Assembly (NCBI RefSeq): GCF_030548175.1
Contig: NZ_JAUORX010000003.1
Location: 1 to 64,000 of the forward strand
Length of the DNA stretch: 64,000 bases
Direction: 5' to 3'
Source: Cognatishimia sp. 1_MG-2023
GTDB lineage: Bacteria > Pseudomonadota > Alphaproteobacteria > Rhodobacterales > Rhodobacteraceae
Positions 52,533-61,809 of this stretch are shown here, one piece after another (position 1 is the first letter of the stretch; each line of letters begins with the position of its first letter). The position numbers were made by a program, and so were the translations under genes. A model generated the notes under the pieces. The model worked only from the letters and a program-made list of their open reading frames with translations, made no database searches and was not told the DNA's origin.

Positions 52533-54425
52533 TTATGCGCCCGCCAGTCCGATCCCTTTTAGGGCAACCGTAATCTCGTCCAAAATGGCCGGATCATCAA
52601 TGGTTGCAGGCATTTTCCACGCGGTCTCATCGGCGATGGCCGCCATTGTTCCACGTAAAATTTTACCTGATCGGGTCTTGGGCAATCGGTCAACAACCGT
52701 CGCCATTTTGAACGCTGCAACGGGCCCAATTTGTTGCCTGACAAGCTGCACAACTTCGCGCACAACGTCGTCTTGCGGGCGGTCCACACCGGCATTCAGG
52801 CATAAGAAGCCAACCGGCATCTGCCCCTTCAACGCATCAGAAACACCGATCACCGCGCATTCGGCCACGTCTGGGTGGTTTGCCAGAACCTCTTCCATCG
52901 CACCGGTGGACAATCTATGGCCCGCCACGTTGATCACGTCATCCGTGCGCGCCATGATATAGAGGTAACCCTCTTCATCCTTCATGCCCGCATCCCCAGT
53001 TTCGTAGTAGCCGGGAAAGGTGTTTAGGTAAGAGCTCTTGAACCGCTCTTCTGCATTCCAAAGCGTCGGCAACGTGCCAGGGGGCAGGGGCAGCTTGATT
53101 GCAATCGCTCCTAACTCTCCTGCCGCAACTGGGTGACCAGCATCGTCCAAAATCTCGACATCGTAACCGGGCATTGGAACAGCTGGTGAGCCAAGTTTGA
53201 TCGGCAATTCTTCGATGCCCAATGGGTTTGCCGCAATGGCCCAACCGGTTTCCGTTTGCCACCAATGGTCGATCACCGGCACGCCCAATTGCGTTTGCGC
53301 CCATTCAATGGTGTCAGGGTCAGCCCGTTCACCCGCCAAATAGACCTGTTTCAAAGAACTTAGGTCATAATCTTTTACCAAGGCACCTGTCGGATCTTCG
53401 CGTTTCACCGCACGAAATGCCGTTGGAGCGGTAAAGAACGACGTCACTTTATGCTCTGAAATCACGCGCCAGAACGTACCGGCATCTGGCGTGCCAACGG
53501 GCTTACCTTCGAAGACAACGGTCGTGTTCCCGTGGATCAGCGGACCATAGCAGATGTAGGAATGCCCAACGACCCAACCCACATCAGACGCTGCCCAGAA
53601 CACATCGTCTGGTGCCACGTTGTAGATGGCTTTCATCGTCCAATTCAACGCAACAAGCTGCCCCGCAGTGTGGCGGATCACACCCTTGGGCTGCCCCGTC
53701 GTGCCAGAGGTATACAGGATGTAAGACGGATGGTTACCCTCAACAGGCAGGCATTCTGCCGGGGTAACGCCCTGTTGAAACTCAGCCCAATCCAAATCAC
53801 GCCCTTCGATCAAGTCCGCTGTTTTCTGTTCCCTTTGCAAAATCGCACAGAACGTGGGCTTATGAGTGGCCGCCTCAATCGCGCCATCCAACAAGGGTTT
53901 GTATTCCACAACCCGCCCCGGCTCGATCCCGCAAGAGGCCGCAAGGATGGCTTTGGGTTTCGCATCGTCAATCCGCACAGCGAGCTCGTTCGCGGCAAAG
54001 CCACCAAAAACAACGGAATGGATCGCCCCAATACGTCCGCAGGCCAGCATCGCTTGTAGCGCTTCTGGGACCATTGGCATATAGATCAAAACCCTGTCGC
54101 CTTTTTCGACACCCTGCGCCCGCAGCGCTCCGGCCAATCGGGCAACCTTGTCCTGTAGCTCTGCAAAGGTGATGTTTCGTTTGGAATTGGTGACGGGGCT
54201 GTCATAGATGATTGCCACGCGATCCCCATGCCCAGCCTCAACATGGCGGTCCACAGCATTCCAGCACGTGTTCACCTTGCTGTCAGCAAACCATTCAAAC
54301 AGACCTTCGCCTTTTTGCGTCAGCGCCTGCGTTGGTTTTTGATCCCAATCAATCGCCTCGGCGGCCTGCATCCAGAACCCTTCGGGGTCTGATTTCCAAT
54401 TGGCGTAGACCTCTTTGTAAGACAT
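52533..54425 (-). CDS. prpE: propionate-CoA ligase PrpE
   Basis: A 630-residue acyl-CoA synthetase that activates propionate with ATP and CoA. YTSGTTGQPKGVIRHTAGQL is the AMP-binding loop, YETGDAGMKDEEGYLYIMAR the hinge, and PKTRSGKILRGTM carries the acetylatable lysine. The opening SYKEVYANWKSDPEGFW is typical of PrpE rather than Acs. TTTGCAAA-like motifs lie upstream, where short-chain acyl regulators bind. Acetate is a possible second substrate. Confidence 0.93.
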   Translation of the reverse strand: MSYKEVYANWKSDPEGFWMQAAEAIDWDQKPTQALTQKGEGLFEWFADSKVNTCWNAVDRHVEAGHGDRVAIIYDSPVTNSKRNITFAELQDKVARLAGALRAQGVEKGDRVLIYMPMVPEALQAMLACGRIGAIHSVVFGGFAANELAVRIDDAKPKAILAASCGIEPGRVVEYKPLLDGAIEAATHKPTFCAILQREQKTADLIEGRDLDWAEFQQGVTPAECLPVEGNHPSYILYTSGTTGQPKGVIRHTAGQLVALNWTMKAIYNVAPDDVFWAASDVGWVVGHSYICYGPLIHGNTTVVFEGKPVGTPDAGTFWRVISEHKVTSFFTAPTAFRAVKREDPTGALVKDYDLSSLKQVYLAGERADPDTIEWAQTQLGVPVIDHWWQTETGWAIAANPLGIEELPIKLGSPAVPMPGYDVEILDDAGHPVAAGELGAIAIKLPLPPGTLPTLWNAEERFKSSYLNTFPGYYETGDAGMKDEEGYLYIMARTDDVINVAGHRLSTGAMEEVLANHPDVAECAVIGVSDALKGQMPVGFLCLNAGVDRPQDDVVREVVQLVRQQIGPVAAFKMATVVDRLPKTRSGKILRGTMAAIADETAWKMPATIDDPAILDEITVALKGIGLAGA

Positions 54426-54518
54426 GGCTGATCCTCCCTCTCTTATACAAGGTGTAAGGAAACCGTCCGTGATCTGTAAAGGGACGCCATGTCGCGCGCC
54501 AAAATTCCTGTTAAGTTA

Positions 54519-54597
54519 TTTGCAATGCTGCAAGGTTTTGCAGTGCAAACTCCTGCAAACTCTTAAAGAAACGCAAGAAATAAAGGTGGTTTGCAAA
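54519..54597 (-). promoter_or_regulatory. cluster of TTTGCAAA-like sites upstream of prpE
   Basis: TTTGCAA (54519-54525), the palindrome TTTGCA-G-TGCAAA (54537-54549), TGCAAAC (54554-54560) and TTTGCAAA (54590-54597) are packed into 79 bp, 95-170 bp before the prpE start. ScfR/PccR/RamB-type regulators of propionyl- and acetyl-CoA use are known to bind TTTGCAAA-type sites. No such regulator is encoded in the window. Confidence 0.6.
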
Positions 54598-54684
54598 ATT
54601 TACAGCCAATTAACACAAGTCGCTGAAAATTCGTAAATCTTGTAAAATGTGCCCCAGCTGCAAAAGCGCTGGGGCACGGGATCA

Positions 54685-56964
54685 TTAGCTGTAGTGGCTG
54701 ACAGGTGTACCAGCAATCGCTGCCATATTCAAAAGCCCTCGGGCGGTGACAGATGGCGTCACAATATGCGCGCGGTTGCCCATGCCCATCAGGATGGGGC
54801 CAACGGCCAAGGCTTCCGCTTTCATCTTTAGGATATTGCGCGCGGTTGAAGCCGCATCAGCATGTCCAAAGATCAAGACATTTGCTGGTCCACTCAGGCG
54901 GCTATCCGCAAGCAGACGTTTGCACAATTCCGGGTCCAAGGCTGCGTCTACATTCATTTCGCCTTCGTATTCAAAGTCGGTTTCCATTCCGTCCAGAATG
55001 GCAATCGCCTCGCGCAGGCGTTTGCCTGACCCTTCTTTCTGGTTGCCGAACTGCGACTGTGAACAGAACGCCACGCGCGGCTCTACCCCAAACCGCCGCG
55101 CATGCCGTGCGGCACCTTGCGCCGTCAGCGCGAGCTGTTCTGGTGAGGGCAGGGACCAAACATGTGTATCCGCGATAAACAACGGGCCGTCTTCCATAAT
55201 CATCAAAGACAACGCACCATGGGGTGCAAATTCTGGTGTTCCTAAAATTTGGTTCACGTAGTCCAAATGCCAACGGAACTCACCAAACGAGCCACAGATC
55301 AGGCTGTCTGCCTCTCCACGATGTACCATCACAGCGCCAATCGCTGTTGTATTGGTCCGCATGATCGCTCGTGCAATGTCTGGTGTCGCACCTTTGCGGG
55401 CCATCAGGCTGTAATAGGTTTCCCAATAATCCCGGTAACGTGGATCATTCTCTGGGTTCACTAAGGCAAAGTCGCGTTCAGGTCGGATTGTCAGCCCCAA
55501 GCGCTCACAGCGACGTTCGACAACCTCGGGACGCCCGATTAGAATTGGTTTTTCAGTGGTCTCTTCCAAAATGACCTGCGCCGCCCGCAGTACACGTTCA
55601 TCTTCGCCCTCTGCAAAGACGATCTTACGAGACGCAGCTGATGCCGCTTCAAAGACCGGGCGCATGAGCATTGCGGATTTGAACACAGATTGGTTCAACT
55701 GCTCTTTATAGGCATCCATATCCTCGATGGGGCGCGTCGCCACGCCTGTATCCATCGCGGCCTGTGCCACGGCCGCAGACACAATCGCCACCAAACGTGG
55801 GTCAAAGGGTTTCGGGATCAGATAATCCGCACCAAATGTCAGTTGCTCACCTTTATACGCCGCCGCAGCTTCGGCCGATGTTGTGATGCGCGCAAGTTCT
55901 GCAATACCTTCAACACAGGCGATTTTCATCTCGTCGTTGATCTCTGTCGCGCCAACGTCCAAGGCGCCGCGGAAAATGAACGGGAAACACAATACGTTGT
56001 TCACCTGATTGGGGAAGTCACTGCGACCCGTCGCGATAATCGCATCTGCTGCAACATCACGCGCAGCTGTCGGCATGATTTCCGGCGTTGGGTTCGCAAG
56101 GGCAAAGATGATTGGTCGCGTGGTCATCTTGGCAACCATCTCAGGCTTTAGAACACCCGGGCCAGAAAGACCCAAGAACAGGTCCGCTCCGCTGATTACA
56201 TCATCCAAAGTCCGCAGATCAGATTTCTGCGCAAAGGCCGCCTTGTGTGGGTTCATATCCTCGGTACGACCTTCGTAGACCAACCCATGAATATCGCACA
56301 GCCAGATGTTCTCGCGCTTTACGCCAAGCTTCACCAACATGTTCAGGCAGGCGATCCCAGCGGCACCACCACCGGTCGAAACAATCTTGATGTCCTCAAA
56401 TGACTTGCCAGCAACCCGCAACGCGTTTGTGGCCGCAGCCCCAACAACAATTGCCGTGCCGTGCTGGTCATCATGGAAAACCGGAATGTTCATCCGCTCG
56501 CGGCAAATGCTTTCCACGACAAAGCAATCGGGCGCTTTGATGTCTTCAAGGTTAATCGCACCAAAAGTCGGACCCAGCGCGCAAACAATATCCGCCAGTT
56601 TCTCAGGATCAGTTTCATCCAGCTCAATATCAAAGCAATCAATATTGGCGAATTTTTTAAACAGAACTGCTTTGCCTTCCATCACCGGTTTTGATGCCAA
56701 GGCACCAATATTTCCCAGCCCTAGAACGGCTGAACCATTCGTGACAACAGCCACCAAATTCCCGCGCGACGTATAGCGGCTTGCGGTTGATGCATCTGCT
56801 TTGATCTCAAGACAGGCCTCGGCCACGCCAGGCGAATAGGCTCGCGATAGATCACGCCCATTGGCTAATGGCTTGGTCGCGCGGACTTCCAATTTCCCGG
56901 GTTTTGGAAACTCGTGATAAAACAGCGCTTCTTGGCGTTGGCGTTCTTTTGATCCATCAGGCAT
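54685..56964 (-). CDS. maeB: NADP-dependent malic enzyme MaeB (malic enzyme-PTA-like fusion)
   Basis: A 759-residue protein with a malic enzyme domain (residues 1 to about 420; VTNGSAVLGLGNIGALASKP, DDQHGTAIVVGAAATNALR) and a C-terminal phosphotransacetylase-like domain (about 430-759), which is regulatory rather than catalytic in known MaeB. It decarboxylates malate to pyruvate with NADP+. The start is the ATG at 56964; a GTG four codons earlier also fits. It lies upstream of the prpE site cluster. Confidence 0.95.
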   Translation of the reverse strand: MPDGSKERQRQEALFYHEFPKPGKLEVRATKPLANGRDLSRAYSPGVAEACLEIKADASTASRYTSRGNLVAVVTNGSAVLGLGNIGALASKPVMEGKAVLFKKFANIDCFDIELDETDPEKLADIVCALGPTFGAINLEDIKAPDCFVVESICRERMNIPVFHDDQHGTAIVVGAAATNALRVAGKSFEDIKIVSTGGGAAGIACLNMLVKLGVKRENIWLCDIHGLVYEGRTEDMNPHKAAFAQKSDLRTLDDVISGADLFLGLSGPGVLKPEMVAKMTTRPIIFALANPTPEIMPTAARDVAADAIIATGRSDFPNQVNNVLCFPFIFRGALDVGATEINDEMKIACVEGIAELARITTSAEAAAAYKGEQLTFGADYLIPKPFDPRLVAIVSAAVAQAAMDTGVATRPIEDMDAYKEQLNQSVFKSAMLMRPVFEAASAASRKIVFAEGEDERVLRAAQVILEETTEKPILIGRPEVVERRCERLGLTIRPERDFALVNPENDPRYRDYWETYYSLMARKGATPDIARAIMRTNTTAIGAVMVHRGEADSLICGSFGEFRWHLDYVNQILGTPEFAPHGALSLMIMEDGPLFIADTHVWSLPSPEQLALTAQGAARHARRFGVEPRVAFCSQSQFGNQKEGSGKRLREAIAILDGMETDFEYEGEMNVDAALDPELCKRLLADSRLSGPANVLIFGHADAASTARNILKMKAEALAVGPILMGMGNRAHIVTPSVTARGLLNMAAIAGTPVSHYS

Positions 56965-57222
56965 TTTGCATCTCACTATATCTTTTGTTTAGGGCTAAAC
57001 TATTTTCTGTTGATTGAGAATAGCCGCCTGCATTCAGAATGCTTTCTCTTGCAAAACCGTGAAGACAATCGCAGTCTCTGCGTGCCGCGCGGTATTCTGC
57101 GCGGCTTAGGATTTCAAATTGATTGAGTTGTCATTTTTGACCATTGAGTTAAAAACTCTGAACGTCAATCATCAGGTTGCGCAGTCAACGACCTCTTCGG
57201 AGCGTAGAAAGGAATATTTGCG
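56965..57222. other. 258-bp gap between maeB and cdd
   Basis: The divergent starts of maeB and cdd flank this gap, so it must hold both promoters. It contains a hairpin GCCGCGC/GCGCGGC at 57084-57105, GAGTT-AAA-AACTC near 57145-57160 and several ATTGA repeats around 57117-57150. I could not assign a regulator. Confidence 0.5.
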
Positions 57223-57615
57223 ATGACACTAAAGGATCAGGCCTTAAAGGTCCGTGAAAAAGCCTATGCGCCTTATTCCAACTTCAAAGTAGGCGCGGCC
57301 ATCGTCGCCGAAAACGGTGAAACCTTTGTGGGGTGTAACGTTGAAAACGTCGCCTATCCCGAGGGCACCTGTGCCGAAGCGGGCGCCATCGCATCAATGA
57401 TCGCCAATGGCCAAACCCGTCTGACCGAAGTTTACGTTGTTGCAGATGCCCCCATGCCCGTTTCGCCCTGCGGCGGGTGCCGCCAAAAGCTGATTGAATT
57501 CGGCAATGGTGACGTTGTTGTCACGATGGCCACCTTGGGCGGGGTAGAGCAAAAAATGACCTTGTCGGAACTGATGCCCGGCGCCTTTACCGAAGAGCAT
57601 CTGGAGAACACCTGA
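57223..57615 (+). CDS. cdd: cytidine deaminase
   Basis: A 130-residue zinc deaminase converting cytidine and deoxycytidine to uridine forms. CNVENVAYPEGTCAEAGAI has the catalytic CAE motif, and PVSPCGGCRQKL is the PCxxC zinc motif. GGA lies upstream of the ATG at 57223. It begins the salvage operon and overlaps deoA by one base (TGATG). Confidence 0.95.
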   Translation: MTLKDQALKVREKAYAPYSNFKVGAAIVAENGETFVGCNVENVAYPEGTCAEAGAIASMIANGQTRLTEVYVVADAPMPVSPCGGCRQKLIEFGNGDVVVTMATLGGVEQKMTLSELMPGAFTEEHLENT

Positions 57616-58922
57616 TGGACGCCCGCGCGATCATTGCTGGGCTGCGCCGTGGGCAAAGCCCAAATCGAGAAGAACTGACTTGGTTCGCCCAAGGTTTGGC
57701 GGACCAAGCCGTAAGTGACGCGCAAGCTGGTGCCTTTGCGATGGCTGTGTGTCTGAATGGCTTAACTGAAACCGCCCGCGCGGACCTAACAATAGCCATG
57801 CGTGATAGTGGTGATCGCCTTAGCTGGGATTGTGCTGGGCCGGTGATCGACAAACATTCAACCGGCGGCGTGGGCGATTGTGTCTCGCTTGTACTTGCAC
57901 CAGCCTTGGCGGCCTGCGGTGGCTTTGTGCCGATGATCTCGGGTCGTGGCCTTGGCCATACCGGCGGCACACTTGATAAAATGGAAAGCATTCCCGGCCT
58001 GCGCGTTGATCTACCAGAGGACCACTTTCGCCACGTCGTGCAAACCACAGGCGCGGCCATCGTCAGTGCTTCGGCCAATATCGCTCCAGCAGACAAACGC
58101 CTTTATGCGATCCGCGATGTCACCGCTACGGTGGAAAGCCTTGATTTGATCACGGCCTCTATCCTGTCCAAGAAGCTGGCCGCCGGGCTAGAGCATTTGG
58201 TGCTCGACGTAAAATGCGGCTCTGGAGCCTTCATGAAATCCGTGGACGAAGCGCGCGCCTTGGCGACATCCCTTGTGCGCACAGCCAATCTAGCCGGCTG
58301 CCCAACTTCGGCCATTGTGTCGGATATGAACGAACCGCTCGCTCCCGCGCTGGGCAACGCGTTGGAAATTGCCGAGATCATGCGGGTGCTGTGTGATGGC
58401 GCAAAGGGGTCGTTGCACGAACTCACCGCTGCACTTGGTGGCGTTCTCCTGTCTAACGCTGGTCTTGCAAAATCGGTCGACGAAGGCGCGGATATGATTG
58501 TGAAGTCCATCGAAGATGGACGCGCAGCAGAGGCCTTTGGTAAAATGGTTTATGCCCAAGGTGGCCCTGTGCAATTTGCCGAAAACTGGCGCCGTTTTCT
58601 CCCCGAAGCAACTGTCATCACCGAAGTGCCAGCGCCTAAAACAGGCTACATCAGTGCTATCAATGGCGAGGCTTTGGGCCTTGCGGTCGTCGCACTCGGC
58701 GGAGGACGCCAAGTGGAAGGTGACCAAGTTGATCCATCCGTTGGCCTATCGGATGTCGTTCGCTTGGGGCAAAAGGTGACAAAAGGCCAACCCTTGCTCC
58801 GCATCCACGCATCCCGCGAGGCATCCGCCCAACGCGCCGCTCAATCCGTGCTGTCGGCGATCCAGATCACAGACAAAGCACCAACACCCCAACCTTTGGT
58901 CCACGAAAGGATCGACGGATGA
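57615..58922 (+). CDS. deoA: thymidine phosphorylase DeoA
   Basis: A 435-residue phosphorylase cleaving thymidine to thymine and deoxyribose-1-phosphate. DKHSTGGVGDCVSLVLAP is the phosphate- and ribose-binding block, and GRGLGHTGGTLDKMESIPG follows. Its product feeds DeoB. It overlaps deoB by four bases. Confidence 0.96.
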   Translation: MDARAIIAGLRRGQSPNREELTWFAQGLADQAVSDAQAGAFAMAVCLNGLTETARADLTIAMRDSGDRLSWDCAGPVIDKHSTGGVGDCVSLVLAPALAACGGFVPMISGRGLGHTGGTLDKMESIPGLRVDLPEDHFRHVVQTTGAAIVSASANIAPADKRLYAIRDVTATVESLDLITASILSKKLAAGLEHLVLDVKCGSGAFMKSVDEARALATSLVRTANLAGCPTSAIVSDMNEPLAPALGNALEIAEIMRVLCDGAKGSLHELTAALGGVLLSNAGLAKSVDEGADMIVKSIEDGRAAEAFGKMVYAQGGPVQFAENWRRFLPEATVITEVPAPKTGYISAINGEALGLAVVALGGGRQVEGDQVDPSVGLSDVVRLGQKVTKGQPLLRIHASREASAQRAAQSVLSAIQITDKAPTPQPLVHERIDG

Positions 58923-60130
58923 CCCGTGCCTTCCTTGTTGTGATGGATTCCGTCGGTATCGGCGGTGCGCCAGATGCCGATCAATATTTCAACGGTGACC
59001 GGCCAGACACCGGTGCCAATACGATTGCGCATATTGCCCAAGCCTGCGCGAATGGTCATGCCGAAGCGGGGCGGACAGGTTTGCTCAATCTGCCCAACCT
59101 CGATGCACTGGGCCTTGGCGCGGCAACGCGTCTATCGTCTGGCGATGACACCCCGAACTTAAACGCCACGCCGACTGGTTTTTGGGCCGCAGCCCAAGAA
59201 ACCTCGCAAGGCAAAGACACACCTTCAGGCCACTGGGACATTGCCGGTCTTCCCGTGCCGTGGGATTGGACCTATTTCCCAGATACGCGCCCAGCTTTTC
59301 CAGACGCTTTGGTCAAACAGATCACGCAAGCGGGCGATGTTGCTGGCATTCTTGGCAATTGTCACGCCTCGGGCACAGAGATCATTGATGAACTCGGCGC
59401 GCTCCACATTCAGACGGGCTTTCCAATTTGCTACACCTCCGCTGATAGCGTGTTGCAGGTGGCCGCACATGAACACACGTTTGGCTTGGCGCGCCTGCTG
59501 GCGTTCTGCGAGGCCATCGCGCCCATCTTGCATGATATGAAAGTCGGCCGCGTCATCGCGCGCCCCTTCGTAGGTGATGTTGAAACCGGTTTCAGCCGCA
59601 CGGATAACCGCAAAGATTACGCCATTACACCGCCCAAACCGATCTTGACCAATTGGGTCCAAGACGCGGGTCAGCATGTGTATGGCATTGGGAAAATTGG
59701 CGACATCTTCTCGATGCAAGGCATTGATGACAGTCAAAAAGGCCCGGATGCTGAGTTGATGAACCATCTGCATAACCTTGTAGACACAGCCGAAGTTGGC
59801 AGCCTAACCTTTGCCAACTTCGTAGAATTTGACAGCCTTTATGGCCATCGTCGCGACATCTCTGGCTATGCTCGTGCGCTGGAGTGGTTTGACCTACAAA
59901 TCGGTGCATTGATCCCGAAACTGCGCAAAGACGACCTTTTGATTATAACCGCGGATCACGGCAACGATCCCAGTTGGGTCGGGACCGATCACACCCGCGA
60001 GCGTGTGCCAGTGCTGTGCCACGGGATTGGTCAGGGCAATGCTGGCATCGTTAAATTCGCAGACATCGCAGCCACTGTGGCTGCACATTTAAACGTCCCG
60101 GCTCAAGGTCCGGGTAGGAGCTTTCTATGA
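58919..60130 (+). CDS. deoB: phosphopentomutase DeoB
   Basis: A 403-residue alkaline-phosphatase-superfamily mutase turning (deoxy)ribose-1-phosphate into the 5-phosphate. VVMDSVGIGGAPDA at the N-terminus gives metal-binding Asp, KDTPSGHWDIAG carries the phosphorylated Thr, and ITADHGNDPSWVGTDHTRE the metal histidines. It overlaps add by four bases. deoC is not in the operon. Confidence 0.96.
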   Translation: MTRAFLVVMDSVGIGGAPDADQYFNGDRPDTGANTIAHIAQACANGHAEAGRTGLLNLPNLDALGLGAATRLSSGDDTPNLNATPTGFWAAAQETSQGKDTPSGHWDIAGLPVPWDWTYFPDTRPAFPDALVKQITQAGDVAGILGNCHASGTEIIDELGALHIQTGFPICYTSADSVLQVAAHEHTFGLARLLAFCEAIAPILHDMKVGRVIARPFVGDVETGFSRTDNRKDYAITPPKPILTNWVQDAGQHVYGIGKIGDIFSMQGIDDSQKGPDAELMNHLHNLVDTAEVGSLTFANFVEFDSLYGHRRDISGYARALEWFDLQIGALIPKLRKDDLLIITADHGNDPSWVGTDHTRERVPVLCHGIGQGNAGIVKFADIAATVAAHLNVPAQGPGRSFL

Positions 60131-61113
60131 GCGTCGCTGACCTCCCCAAAGTCGAACTTCACCTTCACCATGAAGGCGCGGCGCCACCTGCCTTTATCCG
60201 CCAATTGGCGGCAGAGAAAAAGGCCGACATCTCCAAGGTTTTCAATGACCAAGGCGGCTATGCCTTTAACGACTTCGTGCACTTTCTATCGGTCTATGAA
60301 GCCGCAACATCCGTTCTGAAAACACCCGAAGACTACGCGCGCCTCACAACAGCCGTTCTTGAAGAAAGCGCTGCCAATGGTGTGGTTTACAGCGAAACTT
60401 TTATCTCGCCAGACTTCTGTGGTGGTGGCGACGTAAGCGCATGGCGCGAATACCTGCACGCAATCCAAGAAGCCGCTGACGCCGCAGAAAAAGCCCACGG
60501 CATTATCCTGCGCGGCGTCGTGACCTGTGTCCGTCATTTCGGCCCGGAAAAAGCCAAAGCCAGCGCACTATGCGCCGCCGAAACAGCTGGGGACTGGATC
60601 ACCGGCTTCGGCATGGGCGGAGACGAAGGGCAGGGGCATCAAGGTGACTTTGCCTATGCCTACGACATGACCCGCGAAGCAGGTCTAAAGCTGACCACAC
60701 ATGCCGGCGAATTTGGTGGCCCAGAAAGTGTGCGCGAAGCGATCCGCGACCTCAATGTTGAACGCATCGGTCATGGCGTGCGCTCCATCGAAGACGCAGG
60801 TCTTGTGCAAGAACTTGTCGATCGTCAGATCACGCTCGAAGTCTGCCCGGGATCCAACGTGGTCCTTGGCCTGTATCCAAACATTGCCGCGCACCCCATT
60901 CAGCGTCTGCGCGACGCTGGTGTACGCGTCACCGTTTCAACAGATGACCCGCCCTTCTTTGGCACAACGATGCGCCGCGAATACGACATGCTGAACCAAG
61001 CCTTCGGTTGGGACGCAGACGATTTCGCCGCCCTCAACAAAACCGCAGCCGAAGCGGCCTTCTGTGATGAAGACACCCGCGCACGCATCCTACAAAAACT
61101 GGAAACCGCATGA
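60127..61113 (+). CDS. add: adenosine deaminase
   Basis: A 328-residue zinc hydrolase of the ADA family. [17 protein letters not shown] holds the HxH zinc motif, [16 protein letters not shown] the catalytic H-x-x-E, and [13 protein letters not shown] the zinc Asp and neighbour. The HxHHEG start is closer to the HLEG form also seen in adenine-deaminase-like members, but the operon fits adenosine. It overlaps deoB and upp. Confidence 0.9.
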   Translation: MSVADLPKVELHLHHEGAAPPAFIRQLAAEKKADISKVFNDQGGYAFNDFVHFLSVYEAATSVLKTPEDYARLTTAVLEESAANGVVYSETFISPDFCGGGDVSAWREYLHAIQEAADAAEKAHGIILRGVVTCVRHFGPEKAKASALCAAETAGDWITGFGMGGDEGQGHQGDFAYAYDMTREAGLKLTTHAGEFGGPESVREAIRDLNVERIGHGVRSIEDAGLVQELVDRQITLEVCPGSNVVLGLYPNIAAHPIQRLRDAGVRVTVSTDDPPFFGTTMRREYDMLNQAFGWDADDFAALNKTAAEAAFCDEDTRARILQKLETA

Positions 61114-61742
61114 AAAACCATCTGACCGTCGTCGATCACCCATTGGTGCAGCACAAACTTACGCTCATGCGCAAGAAACAGACCTCTACGGCGGAATTTC
61201 GCCAGCTTCTGCGCGAGATCAGCCAGTTGCTCGCCTATGAAGTCACACGTGAATTGCCGGTGACCACAGCCACCATCGAAACACCGATGCAATCAATGGA
61301 TGCCCCCGTGCTAGATGGCCGCAAGCTGGCCCTCGTATCCATCCTGCGCGCAGGCAACGGTCTTTTGGACGGAATGCTGGAATTGATCCCATCAGCCCGT
61401 GTTGGTTTCGTGGGGCTGTATCGCGACGAGGAAACGCTAAAACCGGTGCAATATTACTTTAAAGTACCGACAGAACTCGACAAACGCTTGGTGATTGCTG
61501 TTGATCCAATGCTGGCAACGGGCAACTCTTCGGTTGCGGCCATCGACCTTTTGAAAGAGGCCGGCGCCACCAATATTCACTTCCTCTGCCTTTTGGCCGC
61601 CCCCGAAGGTGTGGCGCGCATGAAAGAGGCGCATCCTGACGTTCCAATCGTGACCGCCTCGCTGGATGAGCGCTTAAACGAGCTTGGATATATCGTTCCG
61701 GGCCTTGGTGATGCAGGGGATCGCATGTTTGGTACTAAATAA
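61110..61742 (+). CDS. upp: uracil phosphoribosyltransferase
   Basis: A 210-residue PRTase making UMP from uracil and [16 protein letters not shown]-type PRPP loop is visible as [15 protein letters not shown], and [17 protein letters not shown] at the end binds uracil. It closes cdd-deoA-deoB-add-upp, so deaminated and phosphorolysed bases re-enter UMP. Confidence 0.97.
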   Translation: MKNHLTVVDHPLVQHKLTLMRKKQTSTAEFRQLLREISQLLAYEVTRELPVTTATIETPMQSMDAPVLDGRKLALVSILRAGNGLLDGMLELIPSARVGFVGLYRDEETLKPVQYYFKVPTELDKRLVIAVDPMLATGNSSVAAIDLLKEAGATNIHFLCLLAAPEGVARMKEAHPDVPIVTASLDERLNELGYIVPGLGDAGDRMFGTK

Positions 61743-61783
61743 TCCCTATGCGTACTTTACTCATTTAGAGGATTAAGGCTAAA

Positions 61784-61808
61784 GTGCCCCCATATCTTGT
61801 GGGGGCAC
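61784..61808 (+). promoter_or_regulatory. 9-bp hairpin hiding the SPOR-gene ribosome site
   Basis: GTGCCCCCA (61784-61792) pairs perfectly with TGGGGGCAC (61800-61808), loop TATCTTG. The ATG begins one base later, at 61810, and the only SD-like run, GGGGG, is in the stem. No U tract follows. It may limit translation, or it may be a weak stop for upp. Confidence 0.5.
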
Positions 61809-61809
61809 G

